A stretch of DNA of 64,000 bases, from positions 1,736,001 to 1,800,000 of the forward strand of contig NZ_CP045732.1 in assembly GCF_016864235.1 (NCBI RefSeq), given 5' to 3'. Shown one piece after another: positions 7,557-16,149 of this stretch. The notes under the pieces were generated by a model. That model did no database searches, was not told where the DNA came from, and saw only the letters and a program-made list of their open reading frames with translations. This DNA comes from Legionella sp. MW5194 (GTDB lineage Bacteria > Pseudomonadota > Gammaproteobacteria > Legionellales > Legionellaceae). Each line of letters begins with the position of its first letter. Position 1 is the first letter of the stretch. A program made the position numbers and the translations under genes.

Positions 7557-8183
7557 ATGCTTCGATTATTTACACAACCTAAATCAACGCATCCCCCGTT
7601 GAGCGACAGTTCCGCGATCACCACCGCTTATTATACGGCCTGGACCGATCTGGTAGACCAATTTCTCCAGACCATCGCGGCGATGGGATCAAAAGAATCA
7701 GATAAATCGCAAAAGTCGCAAAAATTAACCCTTTTATATGCCTGGGCCAGTAACGAGGGTAAACAGGCTTACCAAAAGGGACAAGGCAAATTTTTTATGC
7801 AACACATTGAAACCTATACCAGTGCGACCACTCCGTTGAAAGAGAATTTATTGACCCTCACGAAAGAACAGGTTATCGAAGGTTTTAATGCTTGGTTTAT
7901 AGCCTTGGTAGAAAAATTTCCAGAGTTCTCTTCGGACAAAGTTAAAGAGGAATTCAACAAATTCATTGAACAATGCAAGGCTGACGATTTTGATGAGCAC
8001 ATTGCTTTGCGCACCGTATTCACTTATCGATATGTTAAAACTGGAAACAGAGACAGTGTCCTGAAAGGGTATGAAAAATCAATTGAACGCTGTGTACAAG
8101 CCATTAACGCAATGAAGGAATCTGAACCTAAACTGGAAACTAAGCCCGAACCCGAACAGGAAAACACCCCCAAGTCTAGCTAG
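7557..8183 (+). CDS. Hypothetical protein, possible secreted effector (208 aa)
   Basis: Mostly helical protein of 208 residues with a clear AAGGAAG ribosome site. It has no signal peptide, membrane helix or recognisable catalytic motif. The last 25 residues are hydrophilic and glutamate-rich (ESEPKLETKPEPEQENTP and then KSS), resembling the E-block-type tails of many Dot/Icm substrates. That resemblance is suggestive only. The helical core could be a bundle. Family not recognised. Confidence 0.55.
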   Translation: MLRLFTQPKSTHPPLSDSSAITTAYYTAWTDLVDQFLQTIAAMGSKESDKSQKSQKLTLLYAWASNEGKQAYQKGQGKFFMQHIETYTSATTPLKENLLTLTKEQVIEGFNAWFIALVEKFPEFSSDKVKEEFNKFIEQCKADDFDEHIALRTVFTYRYVKTGNRDSVLKGYEKSIERCVQAINAMKESEPKLETKPEPEQENTPKSS

Positions 8184-8254
8184 TTTAGCGAATGCTGGGT
8201 GGTTCTTCAAAATTGATCTTGGATGGGTTCCACCAGTGCCTTACCTTATCATTA

Positions 8255-8280
8255 GGTCTGATTATTTTGATAATCAGACC
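8255..8280. terminator. Perfect 10-bp hairpin downstream of the 7557 gene
   Basis: GGTCTGATTA and TAATCAGACC form a perfect 10-base stem around a 6-base loop, 71 bases after the stop of the upstream gene and before the convergent hexapeptide-transferase gene. It may terminate both. The sequence after the stem has only a short T stretch. Confidence 0.5.
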
Positions 8281-8340
8281 CAGGAATTTTAATTTCGTCG
8301 CGGATTCAATTTGTAAGTGCAATTGTTAGTTTAAAAAATC

Positions 8341-8955
8341 TTATTGTATCTTATTTAATTGATCTATTAGTTCGAGTCTCTTTACAACAGTGTTAGTCTT
8401 CAATATTGTCCCTGGAGATAACACCGCATTTGCTCCGACTTTTGAGTTGTCGCCAACTAGTGCGCCAAATTTTTCAACGCCTGTGTCTATAGTTTTAGAG
8501 GTACACAACACAGAGATTTTTTTATCTATTCTTTCGTTATAATGGTTAGCAGTTAATGATCCAGCTTCAAAATTTACATTATGTCCAATAATACTATCAC
8601 CAATAAAGTTAAAATGTGCAATAGACGTATTGTTAAAAATGATACTGGATTTAATTTCACAGCTCGGCCCTATAGTACATGTGCTCCCTAAATAAACACC
8701 ACCTCTTAAATAAGCATTTGCTCCAATAAAGCAGTTTTCATTTATAATTACAGGTGCTTTTAAAATGGCGCCTTTTTCAACAACCGCTGTTCTATGAATG
8801 ACAATACCATCTGTAACAATATAATTATCATCAACCTTTGAAAGATGGTGTAATAATATTGTTGGCAAGTTATTTGTTATCTCCCATGGCTGCAAGCCAT
8901 TTTGATTTGCAAAAACAAAAGAAAATCCATTAATAAAATCATCTATAACTATCAT
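8341..8955 (-). CDS. Left-handed beta-helix (hexapeptide) transferase, GlmU-C-like
   Basis: A 204-residue protein with tandem hexapeptide repeats from about residue 50 on (VEKGAILKAPVIINENCFIGANAYL). The NFIGDSIIGHNVNFEAGSLTANHYNER block resembles the acetyltransferase domain of GlmU and related sugar-phosphate nucleotidyl/acetyltransferases. No N-terminal nucleotidyltransferase domain is present, so it probably acts as an acyl- or acetyltransferase on a sugar or amino substrate. It overlaps the upstream VOC gene by an ATGA, a sign of coupled translation. The pair is richer in A and T than the core genes and borders an IS element, suggesting acquisition. Confidence 0.75.
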   Translation of the reverse strand: MIVIDDFINGFSFVFANQNGLQPWEITNNLPTILLHHLSKVDDNYIVTDGIVIHRTAVVEKGAILKAPVIINENCFIGANAYLRGGVYLGSTCTIGPSCEIKSSIIFNNTSIAHFNFIGDSIIGHNVNFEAGSLTANHYNERIDKKISVLCTSKTIDTGVEKFGALVGDNSKVGANAVLSPGTILKTNTVVKRLELIDQLNKIQ

Positions 8956-9335
8956 ATTTCGTATAACTCAATAGGTAAATTGTCAGGATCAAAAATAAAT
9001 GTAAAGCATTTATTAGTTATCTCATCTACTCGTATTTTTTCAGTAGGAATATTTTTTTTCTTTAAACTTTCAACTACTTCATTCAAATTATCAACCTCAA
9101 ATGCCAAATGTCTTAATCCTGTGGCTTCCGGTCTCGATATTCTGTTAGGTGGATCAGGAAATGAAAAAAGCTCAATAATATATTCACCATTAAGAGCAAG
9201 ATCCAGTTTATAGGATTGACGGTCTTTCCTGAACACCTCGTTAATAGTTTCTAGTCCCAAAACTTGGGTGTAAAAATTTTTTGACTTCACATAATCTGAG
9301 CAAATTATTGCTATATGATGAATTTTATTTAACAT
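8952..9335 (-). CDS. VOC/glyoxalase-family protein (YaeR-like)
   Basis: A 127-residue single-domain-type vicinal oxygen chelate protein. IHHIAIICSDYVKSKNFYTQVLG is the usual first half with a metal-ligand histidine. GEYIIELFSF, TGLRHLAFEVD and the C-terminal DPDNLPIELYEI give the other strands and ligands (Glu in IELF, His in LRHLAF, Glu in IELYE). This set fits YaeR-type glyoxalase-like proteins, whose substrate is unsettled. It overlaps the hexapeptide transferase by four bases and likely forms an operon with it. The start lies 44 bases from the remains of the IS30 transposase. Confidence 0.8.
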   Translation of the reverse strand: MLNKIHHIAIICSDYVKSKNFYTQVLGLETINEVFRKDRQSYKLDLALNGEYIIELFSFPDPPNRISRPEATGLRHLAFEVDNLNEVVESLKKKNIPTEKIRVDEITNKCFTFIFDPDNLPIELYEI

Positions 9336-9644
9336 TTTTTCTCGTAAATATCTTTTGGTTATAATAAGCCACTTCGCTTTAATTATGAATGTTTAATGCA
9401 GCCCTTTCCTTACATAGCTCACTAAATCTATCATCTGGAGTGACAAAGCCAAGCGATTTTCTAGGGCGTGAATTTAGGAACTTAGTTATTTCTAGAATTC
9501 GTTCTTGTGTTAAATCAGCAAAGGAACTTCCTTTTGGAATATACTGACGGATTAAACCATTGGTATTTTCATTTAATCCTCGTTCCCACGAGTGGTATGG
9601 ATGGGCAAAATAAATTGATGCATCTAATCTTTCTGCTATCCATT

Positions 9645-9978
9645 TGATCCTCTCCCAAAAACAGAGCCGTCAAAAACTAGAAAAAATTGACATCCGAGAT
9701 TTTCTGCCTAAACTGATTTGGGGTCAAATTGTTCAGGGAGGAATGGGGCCGAAAATCGTTGTAATCTTGACGCCATTCCTCAATTTTTCTTTTAGCATCT
9801 TCCAGAGAAAGTGATCCTCTCCCAAAAACAGAGCCGTCAAAAACTAGAAAAAATTGACATCCGAGATTTTCTGCCTAAACTGATTTGGGGTCAAATTGTT
9901 CAGGGAGGAATGGGGCCGAAAATCGTTGTAATCTTGACGCCATTCCTCAATTTTTCTTTTAGCATCTTCCAGAGAAAG
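9645..9978. repeat. 167-bp perfect tandem duplication of an IS end
   Basis: Bases 9645-9811 and 9812-9978 are identical as far as I can compare them. Each copy holds the terminal inverted repeat and the last codons of OrfB. The element therefore has two possible left ends in direct orientation. Slipped replication or a failed transposition event could produce this. An assembly artefact is possible but less likely because the outer copy abuts the 4-base target duplication exactly. Confidence 0.9.
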
Positions 9979-10721
9979 AAACCAGTGGCTGTTCAGGCAT
10001 TCATCCCTAAAACTGCCATTAAATGACTCAATAAACGCGTTATCTGTTGGTTTTCCGGGCCTTGAGAAATCCAAAGTTACATTATTCTGATAAGCCCATT
10101 TGTCTAATATCTTTGAAATAAACTCAGGGCCATTATCAATCCGGATGCTTTTTGGTAGCCTGTTATCAAGGACTCTGAGCTCCTCAAGAACATTCACAAC
10201 TTCCTCACCCCGAATAGTCGGCCCTACATGAATAGCCATGCATTCCCGACTAAAATTATCGACTATAGTTAAAGCCCGTATTCTCCTCCCATTAAACAGA
10301 TTGTCAGAAACAAAGTCCATGCTCCAGCATTCGTTTAAAGTGGACGCCATTAATCGTTCTTCTCTGTGCGCACCAGCAACATGACGGCGCGGACGCTTTC
10401 TGCGAAGATTAAGACCTTCCTCACAATAAATGCGGTGAACTTTTTGTGATTAATAACCCATCCTTCCCGCCTTAATAAAACATGAATGCGTTGATAACCA
10501 TAACGTACCCGTGTGTGGGCTATCTCACGTATACGGTGTCTTACTGCTGTATCTTCGCCACGACATGAACGGTACTGATATACACTACGGCTTAACATTA
10601 GAACGTCACAACTTCTGCGGATGCTTATCCGGTAACTGTCCTGAAGGGCTAATGCCAACGCTCGCTTTTTCCGTGGCTTTAAAGCTTTTTGACAGAACAT
10701 CCTGCAACATCTGCTTATCAA
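9844..10721 (-). pseudogene. IS3-family OrfB (DDE transposase), frameshifted
   Basis: OrfB with the rve integrase fold. The N-terminal part (frame from 10721) has RVRYGYQRIHVLLRREGW. The C-terminal part (frame from 10350) carries the DDE triad in MDFVSDNLFNG, RIDNGPEF and NAFIESFNG. The two are offset by a missing base near 10440, where AAAAAGTTC stands for an expected AAAAAGGTTC. Joining them restores NHKKVHRIYCEEGLNLRRKRP, the usual linker sequence of this group. An intact protein would be about 290 residues. Confidence 0.85.
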
Positions 10722-10943
10722 GACTTAGGTCAGCAACCAACTGCTTAAGACGCTTGTTTTCATCTTCCAGCTGACGAAGTTTCCTGAGTTCCGATGCACC
10801 AAGCCCACCATATTTTTCTTCCATATGTAAAATGTCGCCTCGCTTATTCCCAGCTTTCGGCATACCTCTGAAACACTCGTTCCCAGTTCCGCCTGCTTCA
10901 ACCCAAACAGAATTTGTTCTTCTGTAAATTTGCTTCTTTTCAT
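10606..10943 (-). pseudogene. IS3-family OrfA, frameshifted
   Basis: OrfA starts with KRSKFTEEQILFGLKQAE, has the helix-turn-helix VSEVCRKLGISEATFYIWKK, and in another frame continues with KYGGLGASELRKLRQL and the leucine-zipper-like ENKRLKQLVADLSLDKQ. The break falls in a run of five T on the plus strand at 10813-10817; six would restore YIWKKKYGG. OrfA normally binds the IS ends, and an OrfA-OrfB fusion is made by programmed slippage. This break lies upstream of that usual site. Confidence 0.8.
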
Positions 10944-11753
10944 GATGGCTTATACCTTTTTTGCTTGTTGATATTTTGCCAGATTTCTCCAGTTTAGGGT
11001 GGATCTATTTTCAGGGAGGAGATCACATTCATGCTGAGCAAATTCACAACCATTGTCGGATGTTATTGTTAACACGTATTCCTTAATTGGTGATAGTAAG
11101 GAAACAACTTCCGTTGATATTTCTTCAGCTTTCTTCGTTGTTACTTTGCCAATTAATGTCTTTTTGGATAAGCGCTCAACAATAGTTACGATCGCATCTT
11201 TGTGACCTTTACCAATAATCGTATCAATCTCCCAATCCCCGACCCGTAATTTTTGATTAACCACCTCAGGTCTATCATCAATAAATATTCTATTCTTAAT
11301 ACTATGAGTTCGTTTAGGACTTCCATATCGCTTGCGGTATTTTTTCTTGCCGTATCGTAAATGAAGATACAGTGTACCACCGGATTTTTTGTCAACCATA
11401 ATATATTGGTATATTCGCTCATGACTAATCTCAAAGAGGCCGTGACGCTTACCATAGCCACTAATTTGCTCAGGGCTCCAATATAGTTGGAGCTTTTCTT
11501 TGATAAGGTCTCTAACTGTATCCGTAAATTTTTTTACCTTTCTGGAGTTTTTACGTCTTAATTTATAGGAAGCTGCTGCTTGATCGGGACAATACACATG
11601 GTTCCATCGGCTGTTTCTTTTTAGTTCTCTTGAAATCGTTGAAGGATGCACGCCAAGTTCTTTGGCAATATCCTTTTGTTGATACCCTGCCCTCCAGAAT
11701 GCAGCAATATTACAGCGTTGTTTAAAATTTAGATGATTATATGGCATTCGCAA

Positions 11754-12129
11754 TCCCTTACTTACTATGAGCTTTATTTAGCCCATGAAATTATATGGAA
11801 TTGCACCTCAGAGTTGAATCCGCCCGTGGCAAATTTTACTGGCGACATTCTATACATCTAATATCTTCTCTAAAGTATTTAGCGACAGATATATACCTTT
11901 CATTATTCATCTTAAACAATAGCTTGTTAATCAATATTTGCAATTATTGATTAATTATGATACGATTTTGTTCACTGTATGACAGAAAAATATCTACATC
12001 TGTCAAGCATTGCGACCTATCTTCTCCTTAAGGACTAATGGAGAACTGGTACTCCCTAGTTTTAATCATTAAACGGGTCTGTCGCTGAGGTAAAGCTACA
12101 ATGCAAGCGGGTATTTATTACTTGCTCTG
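11754..12129. other. Intergenic region beyond the IS30 element
   Basis: About 375 AT-rich bases. The block at 11798-11825 (ATTGCACCTCAGAGTTGAAT and following) resembles IS30-type terminal repeats and may be the right end of that element. The rest holds no open frame I can support. The sequence before the next gene has no clear ribosome site. Confidence 0.35.
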
Positions 12130-12618
12130 TTGAGCCATTCAAAGAATATAATCGACGAAGACACGAGACGGTGGGCTGTGTATACATTGAAAAAAGTGTC
12201 TTCTTGTATTGGCAATAAGAATTTAACTATTGCAGATGCTGAAAGAGTATTTCCTTACATACTGACGTATCTGAATGAAGCATATAATTTAATCAAAAAA
12301 GAAGAGCTTGTCACAAGACTCCAAGAAAAAGCAGTGGAATCTTATGGACAAAATTTAATCTGTCATCCTTTTTTCCAAACATTAAGCCTTCTGATGGATG
12401 ATTATCAACAGCGTAAAACTGCATATGATAATAGTGGGTTTTTAAATCTTAATGGGGCTAAGAAAGTGGATGAGGCACCTTATCAAGAAATTTATAATAA
12501 ATTTATGAATTTTGTTCCCGAATGCTATCGTGTTCCAAACGAAGACCGATTGGATGCGGAAAAATTAAGATGTTCTAGAACAAACTGTCCTTCACAAGGG
12601 TTATCGAATAAAATTTAG
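12130..12618 (+). CDS. Hypothetical protein, possibly 5'-truncated (162 aa)
   Basis: A helical, charged protein whose only in-frame start is a TTG without a ribosome site; the frame is open a further 36 bases upstream to a TAA, without ATG. The gene may have lost its 5' end when mobile elements rearranged the neighbourhood. Sequence such as RVFPYILTYLNEAYNLIKKEELVTRLQEKA suggests a helical bundle. No family is recognised. A U-tailed hairpin follows the stop, supporting a real transcription unit. Confidence 0.45.
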   Translation: MSHSKNIIDEDTRRWAVYTLKKVSSCIGNKNLTIADAERVFPYILTYLNEAYNLIKKEELVTRLQEKAVESYGQNLICHPFFQTLSLLMDDYQQRKTAYDNSGFLNLNGAKKVDEAPYQEIYNKFMNFVPECYRVPNEDRLDAEKLRCSRTNCPSQGLSNKI

Positions 12619-12654
12619 AAAGTTGAGGGCATCTGAACGTTATTTCGATCGTGG

Positions 12655-12686
12655 GTTGGGTGGTTTTCGCCCAACAAGCCCTTTTT
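12655..12686 (+). terminator. Rho-independent terminator
   Basis: GTTGGG (12655-12660) pairs with CCCAAC (12670-12675) around a 9-base loop, followed within a few bases by TTTTT at 12682-12686. It lies 37 bases after the stop of the 162-residue gene. Confidence 0.6.
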
Positions 12687-12804
12687 AATAAAGTGTGTAA
12701 CTCCTGTTTATGCTGTTGAACAACGCATACCCGCTTATTTTATGCCCAAATTATGGTACCATAGCCCAATTTGAGATCATGAGGCACAGATCTAGCGAGC
12801 AAAA

Positions 12805-15144
12805 ATGTTACCTAAAGAAATCGCTGAATTACTGCAAAATTTAAATTCAGGCAAGGCGAACATCAGCCAGGCCAGTCTGAATAAAAAATTCATCCAGTAT
12901 TTAAGTTCAAAAAAAGATTACGATGAAACGCTTCTCAAAAACGTCATTAAACAGCTGGATACAGGTTGCTGTGCAGGGTATACCGCACTGTGGGGTTATT
13001 CTCATTGCCTGACCAACCTGCCTGTGCGCAAAACTGGCGATAATGTGCCTATCCCCCGGAATGACATTTTCTATTTCTATGATCTCTTAAGCGCTTTGTC
13101 CTTATGGGATGGCGAGTCTCCATTGGATGAAAAACTGGATAAGGAATTAGAGTATTTCCTGGGGAGCCTGCTTTTTTTCCAACAACTCAATGAATTCCTG
13201 CGCGTTGGCCATGGCAATTTGAGTGCTTTAGAGGATACGCGACGGGGCAAACAGTCCTTTCAGGAAGAATATTCCATTGCGGCCATGTTTGATACAGGGC
13301 AATTGGAAAAACTGCTCCAAAATTACGCAGTATTTCCTGAAAATAAATTCATCGATATTACTCACAGCGTGCTTACGGATAACAGTTATACTCGTTATCA
13401 TGCTTTAGGATTAATGAGGCGCGGCAATCGTTATTATTTGTACAATTCAAACAGCTCCAAAGGCGAGAAGGAATTTACCTCCATTCCTGCGCTGGTGAAT
13501 TACCTCTTTCAGGTCTCTGCCGGTTCTGTTCCATGCCAATTCCTGCCTTTTGGTTTTAAAATCTTTGATATTCCCTCCGATAAGGTGCACGAGTACCCTC
13601 CCCAATACGACGTATTAGACAAGCTCAACAGTGGTATCGAACGCGAAAATGGCTGGGACGGCTTGGCGATGGCCGCGTGGATAGGCTGTGAAAAGTCCAC
13701 CCAGTATTTTCTCGAAAAAGGGGCTAAGCCTTATTTTACCAATCTTTGGAACACAACCCCGATTACTATCGCAGCTCGAGGCGGGCATGCCCGCGTGGTG
13801 AAACTGCTCGTAGACAGCACACCTGTTGATGAATTATTTAAACTTTTCTGGTCGGCCATTCGCTTGGGGCACACTGAAATTGTTAAAATTTTGCTTGACC
13901 TTTCGCCCATTAAAAATTACCTCAATGTATCACGGCGTGGCATTACCCCCTTGATTTCTGCAATCAAGCATGATCACATGGAGATCGTCGCCCTTTTATT
14001 AGAGGCCGGGGCTGACGCCACCGGAAACCCCTTAATGCATGCCGCTGAAAAGGGAAATTGTCAGGTTTGCGCGCTGTTATTGGAAAAAGGAATTTTCATG
14101 ACAGGTTATTCGTCCGGAGGGATAGGCCCACTGGAAAAAGCGGCTCAACAGGGTCATGGGCAACTGGTTGATTTATTCATTAGCAAAGGGTATCAACCCT
14201 CATTCCAAGCAGTACAATTTGCCATATTTGGCGGGCACTTTAAATTAGCCGATGCGTTACGCAGTAAGTTAAAAAAGCAGGAAGGCCCCCTTCCGCCTGC
14301 CTCTGGTGAAAAAGAAAATCCAAAAGCTGAAATTTCGGATGTAACCTGCACAGACGACTATGAAGCCTACACCGCGATGAAGCAAAAACAACGGTTTCAT
14401 TCCGCTGCCCAGCCCCCTGAAAAGCCCAGACCGCCTTCTTTGCCCGTGTCAAAACCTCAGCCTTCTGGACATCAGGATGACGCACAGCTTGAAGAAATAA
14501 AAAAAATAAGAGCAGAAAAAAACCGGCAGTTTAAAGAAGATAAATTCATGACCTCCGTGCGAAAGTCCGCCCCGCTCTTTTTAGATTTATTGGTTAAAAT
14601 TCCTCAAAACAAGCGCTCTACTCATTGTTTTTTTGGCGGAAAAAAAACCAAAACGGACGCCCAGTTTTTTCACTTGCAAATAAAGAAAATAAAAAAAGAG
14701 TTTAACAATAACAAATTGAACGCCGATGACGCATTATGGCGTGCCTTCACCTTAGCTCATTTTGTGAGTTCAGAGCCCTCTCAAACGCAATTTAATAACC
14801 AGTTCAATCAAGCTGTACAACAAGCGTTCGCCAACCATTCATCGCTGGACTATCCCCCCGAGACGATTAAAAAGGATATTTTTCAGATTGTGACAAAAAA
14901 CAGAAAAATAAGTCAGGAGCAGGTTTTATGGATCAAGGCGATGTATACGCATCAACGTCAGAAGCAATGGTTCTCGCGTCAAAGCGCCGCCTCCGGGGAC
15001 ATTTTAAATGCCACTGACCATTTAACGGATGAACAACGCTATCAGAAGCTTAGCCACTATTTTTTTAATGATGAAAATCAACATCGCCGTCTTCACAAGG
15101 TTTTAGAAACAGTATTCCTCGACACTCTTGCTCAACCCAAATAA
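12805..15144 (+). CDS. Ankyrin-repeat protein with protease-like N-terminal domain
   Basis: A 779-residue protein, effector-like. Residues about 285-500 form six or so ankyrin repeats (WNTTPITIAARGGHARVVKLL, then RRGITPLISAIKHDHMEIVALLL). The N-terminal 250 residues have a papain-like layout: Cys55/Cys56 in GCCAGYTALW, His199 in RYHALGLM and Asn214/Asn216 in YLYNSN, the order of a C-H-N/D triad. This domain call is inference. A proline-rich linker (PPEKPRPPSLPVSKPQP) precedes a charged helical C-terminal domain. No signal peptide or membrane helix is present. Ankyrin proteins in Legionella are often Dot/Icm effectors. A near-palindromic TATGGTACCATAG precedes the gene and may be part of its promoter. 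Confidence 0.75.
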   Translation: MLPKEIAELLQNLNSGKANISQASLNKKFIQYLSSKKDYDETLLKNVIKQLDTGCCAGYTALWGYSHCLTNLPVRKTGDNVPIPRNDIFYFYDLLSALSLWDGESPLDEKLDKELEYFLGSLLFFQQLNEFLRVGHGNLSALEDTRRGKQSFQEEYSIAAMFDTGQLEKLLQNYAVFPENKFIDITHSVLTDNSYTRYHALGLMRRGNRYYLYNSNSSKGEKEFTSIPALVNYLFQVSAGSVPCQFLPFGFKIFDIPSDKVHEYPPQYDVLDKLNSGIERENGWDGLAMAAWIGCEKSTQYFLEKGAKPYFTNLWNTTPITIAARGGHARVVKLLVDSTPVDELFKLFWSAIRLGHTEIVKILLDLSPIKNYLNVSRRGITPLISAIKHDHMEIVALLLEAGADATGNPLMHAAEKGNCQVCALLLEKGIFMTGYSSGGIGPLEKAAQQGHGQLVDLFISKGYQPSFQAVQFAIFGGHFKLADALRSKLKKQEGPLPPASGEKENPKAEISDVTCTDDYEAYTAMKQKQRFHSAAQPPEKPRPPSLPVSKPQPSGHQDDAQLEEIKKIRAEKNRQFKEDKFMTSVRKSAPLFLDLLVKIPQNKRSTHCFFGGKKTKTDAQFFHLQIKKIKKEFNNNKLNADDALWRAFTLAHFVSSEPSQTQFNNQFNQAVQQAFANHSSLDYPPETIKKDIFQIVTKNRKISQEQVLWIKAMYTHQRQKQWFSRQSAASGDILNATDHLTDEQRYQKLSHYFFNDENQHRRLHKVLETVFLDTLAQPK

Positions 15145-15450
15145 TTCTTAACTATTGACTGATTTGGCGGAATATTTTTTCTTACTCATTCTCAATCATT
15201 GGCGAAGTTCTTTGTATCGGTAGTTAAAACTGTATTGTAGTTATTGTCGGAAATTAGGTTTTTATTCAAAAGCCATTCGGCCGTTATAACCAATTTCACT
15301 TTTTAAGCGGAACAGTCATCCTGTGATGAATTGTTATCAGAAACTTAGTCAATAAACAACATAATCCTCAACTGCCCAATAGCTCTCCATTTATAGCAGG
15401 GGCCATACAGGGCCTACTGGTTATGACTCGCAGCAAGGAAGCTCGCCAAG
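15145..15450. other. Intergenic region, no gene seen
   Basis: About 300 bases between convergent genes. Stops are frequent in all frames, and I saw no strong hairpin with a U-tract, RNA motif or IS end. It may contain decayed sequence. Confidence 0.5.
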
Positions 15451-15807
15451 TTAAGTAAAAACCAGATAGGGGTTTTCATCATAGGATTTACCATTTTTAT
15501 CGAGGTATTCTTTGTGCATTTGTTTGGCCACGGTGTTTGCCTTTTTACAGGTCTCAGCCATTTTCGCTGCATCGCCTCGATTCAAATAATGCCCTATCAG
15601 CGCTCCAACTTCTCGCGGCAATCCGGGGTTGTCCTCTGCAGGTAATAAACTGGTTTCCGAGGCGGCGTAAGGTCGCCACATCATCAGCATCCCGCTGGCT
15701 GCTCCAAGCGAATAGGCCTTTTCTTCTTTGGAGTGATAACGTGCGTCATTATTGCGCCAGCGAGTCAACCGATTACACAGCAGGATGTCGCTTTGATTTA
15801 ATTTCAT
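15451..15807 (-). CDS. Small F-box-like protein (118 aa)
   Basis: A 118-residue protein whose central segment, GLPREVGALIGHYLNRGDAA followed by KMAETCKKAN (residues about 62-91), follows the F-box pattern: LP-x-E-hhxxIhxxLxxxDhxxhxxxCK. F-box proteins recruit SKP1-cullin ubiquitin ligases in eukaryotes, and several Legionella effectors carry this domain. The N-terminal part is short and helical with no repeats for substrate binding. The match is by eye and the segment is short, so a generic helix pair cannot be excluded. A small gene within an effector-like cluster, not overlapping its neighbours. Confidence 0.5.
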   Translation of the reverse strand: MKLNQSDILLCNRLTRWRNNDARYHSKEEKAYSLGAASGMLMMWRPYAASETSLLPAEDNPGLPREVGALIGHYLNRGDAAKMAETCKKANTVAKQMHKEYLDKNGKSYDENPYLVFT

Positions 15808-15908
15808 AATTCTTTATCTCTCAATAGGCCGATTCGCTTATGTATTTGTCCATCAGCCTATGCCACACTTTTAAACATACCGTTTTAGCACAAACAGTCA
15901 GGAATAGT

Positions 15909-16087
15909 ATGGCCGATATTATTAGCCTTAAGAAAAAAAGAAAAGGCAAAATTAGCTCTCAGAAAGAAAAAAAGCCAGTGAAAACCGCATTAAATTTGGC
16001 AGAACCAAAGCAGAAAAGAAGCTGGACACACTTGAAAAAGACAAGCATGAACGCCAACTGGATGGTCATAAGCTGGAAAAGGAATGA
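15909..16087 (+). pseudogene. DUF4169-type small protein, frameshifted
   Basis: MADIISLKKKRKGKISSQKEKK opens in one frame; the next frame continues ASENRIKFGRTKAEKKLDT and ends with KHERQLDGHKLEKE and TGA. Joined, this is a 60-residue Lys/Glu/Arg-rich helical protein matching the DUF4169 pattern (MADII-L, N-RxxFGRTKAEK, LDGH). The break is in a run of seven A at 15967-15973; eight would restore the frame. An AGGAAT ribosome site precedes the ATG. As with the SDR gene, this may be a real pseudogene or a homopolymer error. Function unknown. Confidence 0.75.
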
Positions 16088-16149
16088 CGTCTGCCTTATT
16101 CCACTGAATACTCAAACGTCATGCCCCAAACCCAGAATGCTGATTAGGC

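Larger units (their letters stand above)
9645..11025 (-). mobile_element. IS3-family (IS407-group) insertion sequence inside IS30
   Basis: The element ends read TGATCCTCTCCCAAAAACAG on the left and TGATCTCCTCCCTGAAAATA inward from the right, an imperfect terminal inverted repeat. CATT flanks it on both sides (9641-9644 and 11026-11029), a 4-base target duplication, the size expected for the IS407 group. It encodes OrfA and OrfB on the minus strand. The left 167 bases are duplicated in tandem; without the extra copy the element would be 1214 bases, a normal length. Both reading frames carry single-base deletions, so transposase production is doubtful unless these are sequencing errors. Confidence 0.9.
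9379..11753 (-). pseudogene. IS30-family transposase interrupted by another IS
   Basis: The N-terminal part (11753 down to 11026) has the IS30 helix-turn-helix (GYQQKDIAKELGVHPSTISREL), the GDWEIDTIIGKG block and TSDNGCEFAQHE. The C-terminal part (9640 down to 9379) resumes with AERLDASIYFAHPYHSWERG, NENTNGLIRQY and the terminal KSLGFVTP. Removing the inserted element and one copy of a 4-base target duplication rejoins the frame through a Trp codon and gives an intact 329-residue transposase. The insertion is therefore the only lesion, and the IS30 copy was probably active until recently. Exact IS30 ends were not resolved; a right-end candidate lies near 11798-11825. Confidence 0.9.

Noticed and set aside
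9645-9978. CRISPR-like repeat
   Set aside because: Only two abutting 167-base copies with no spacers; it is a tandem duplication of an IS end.
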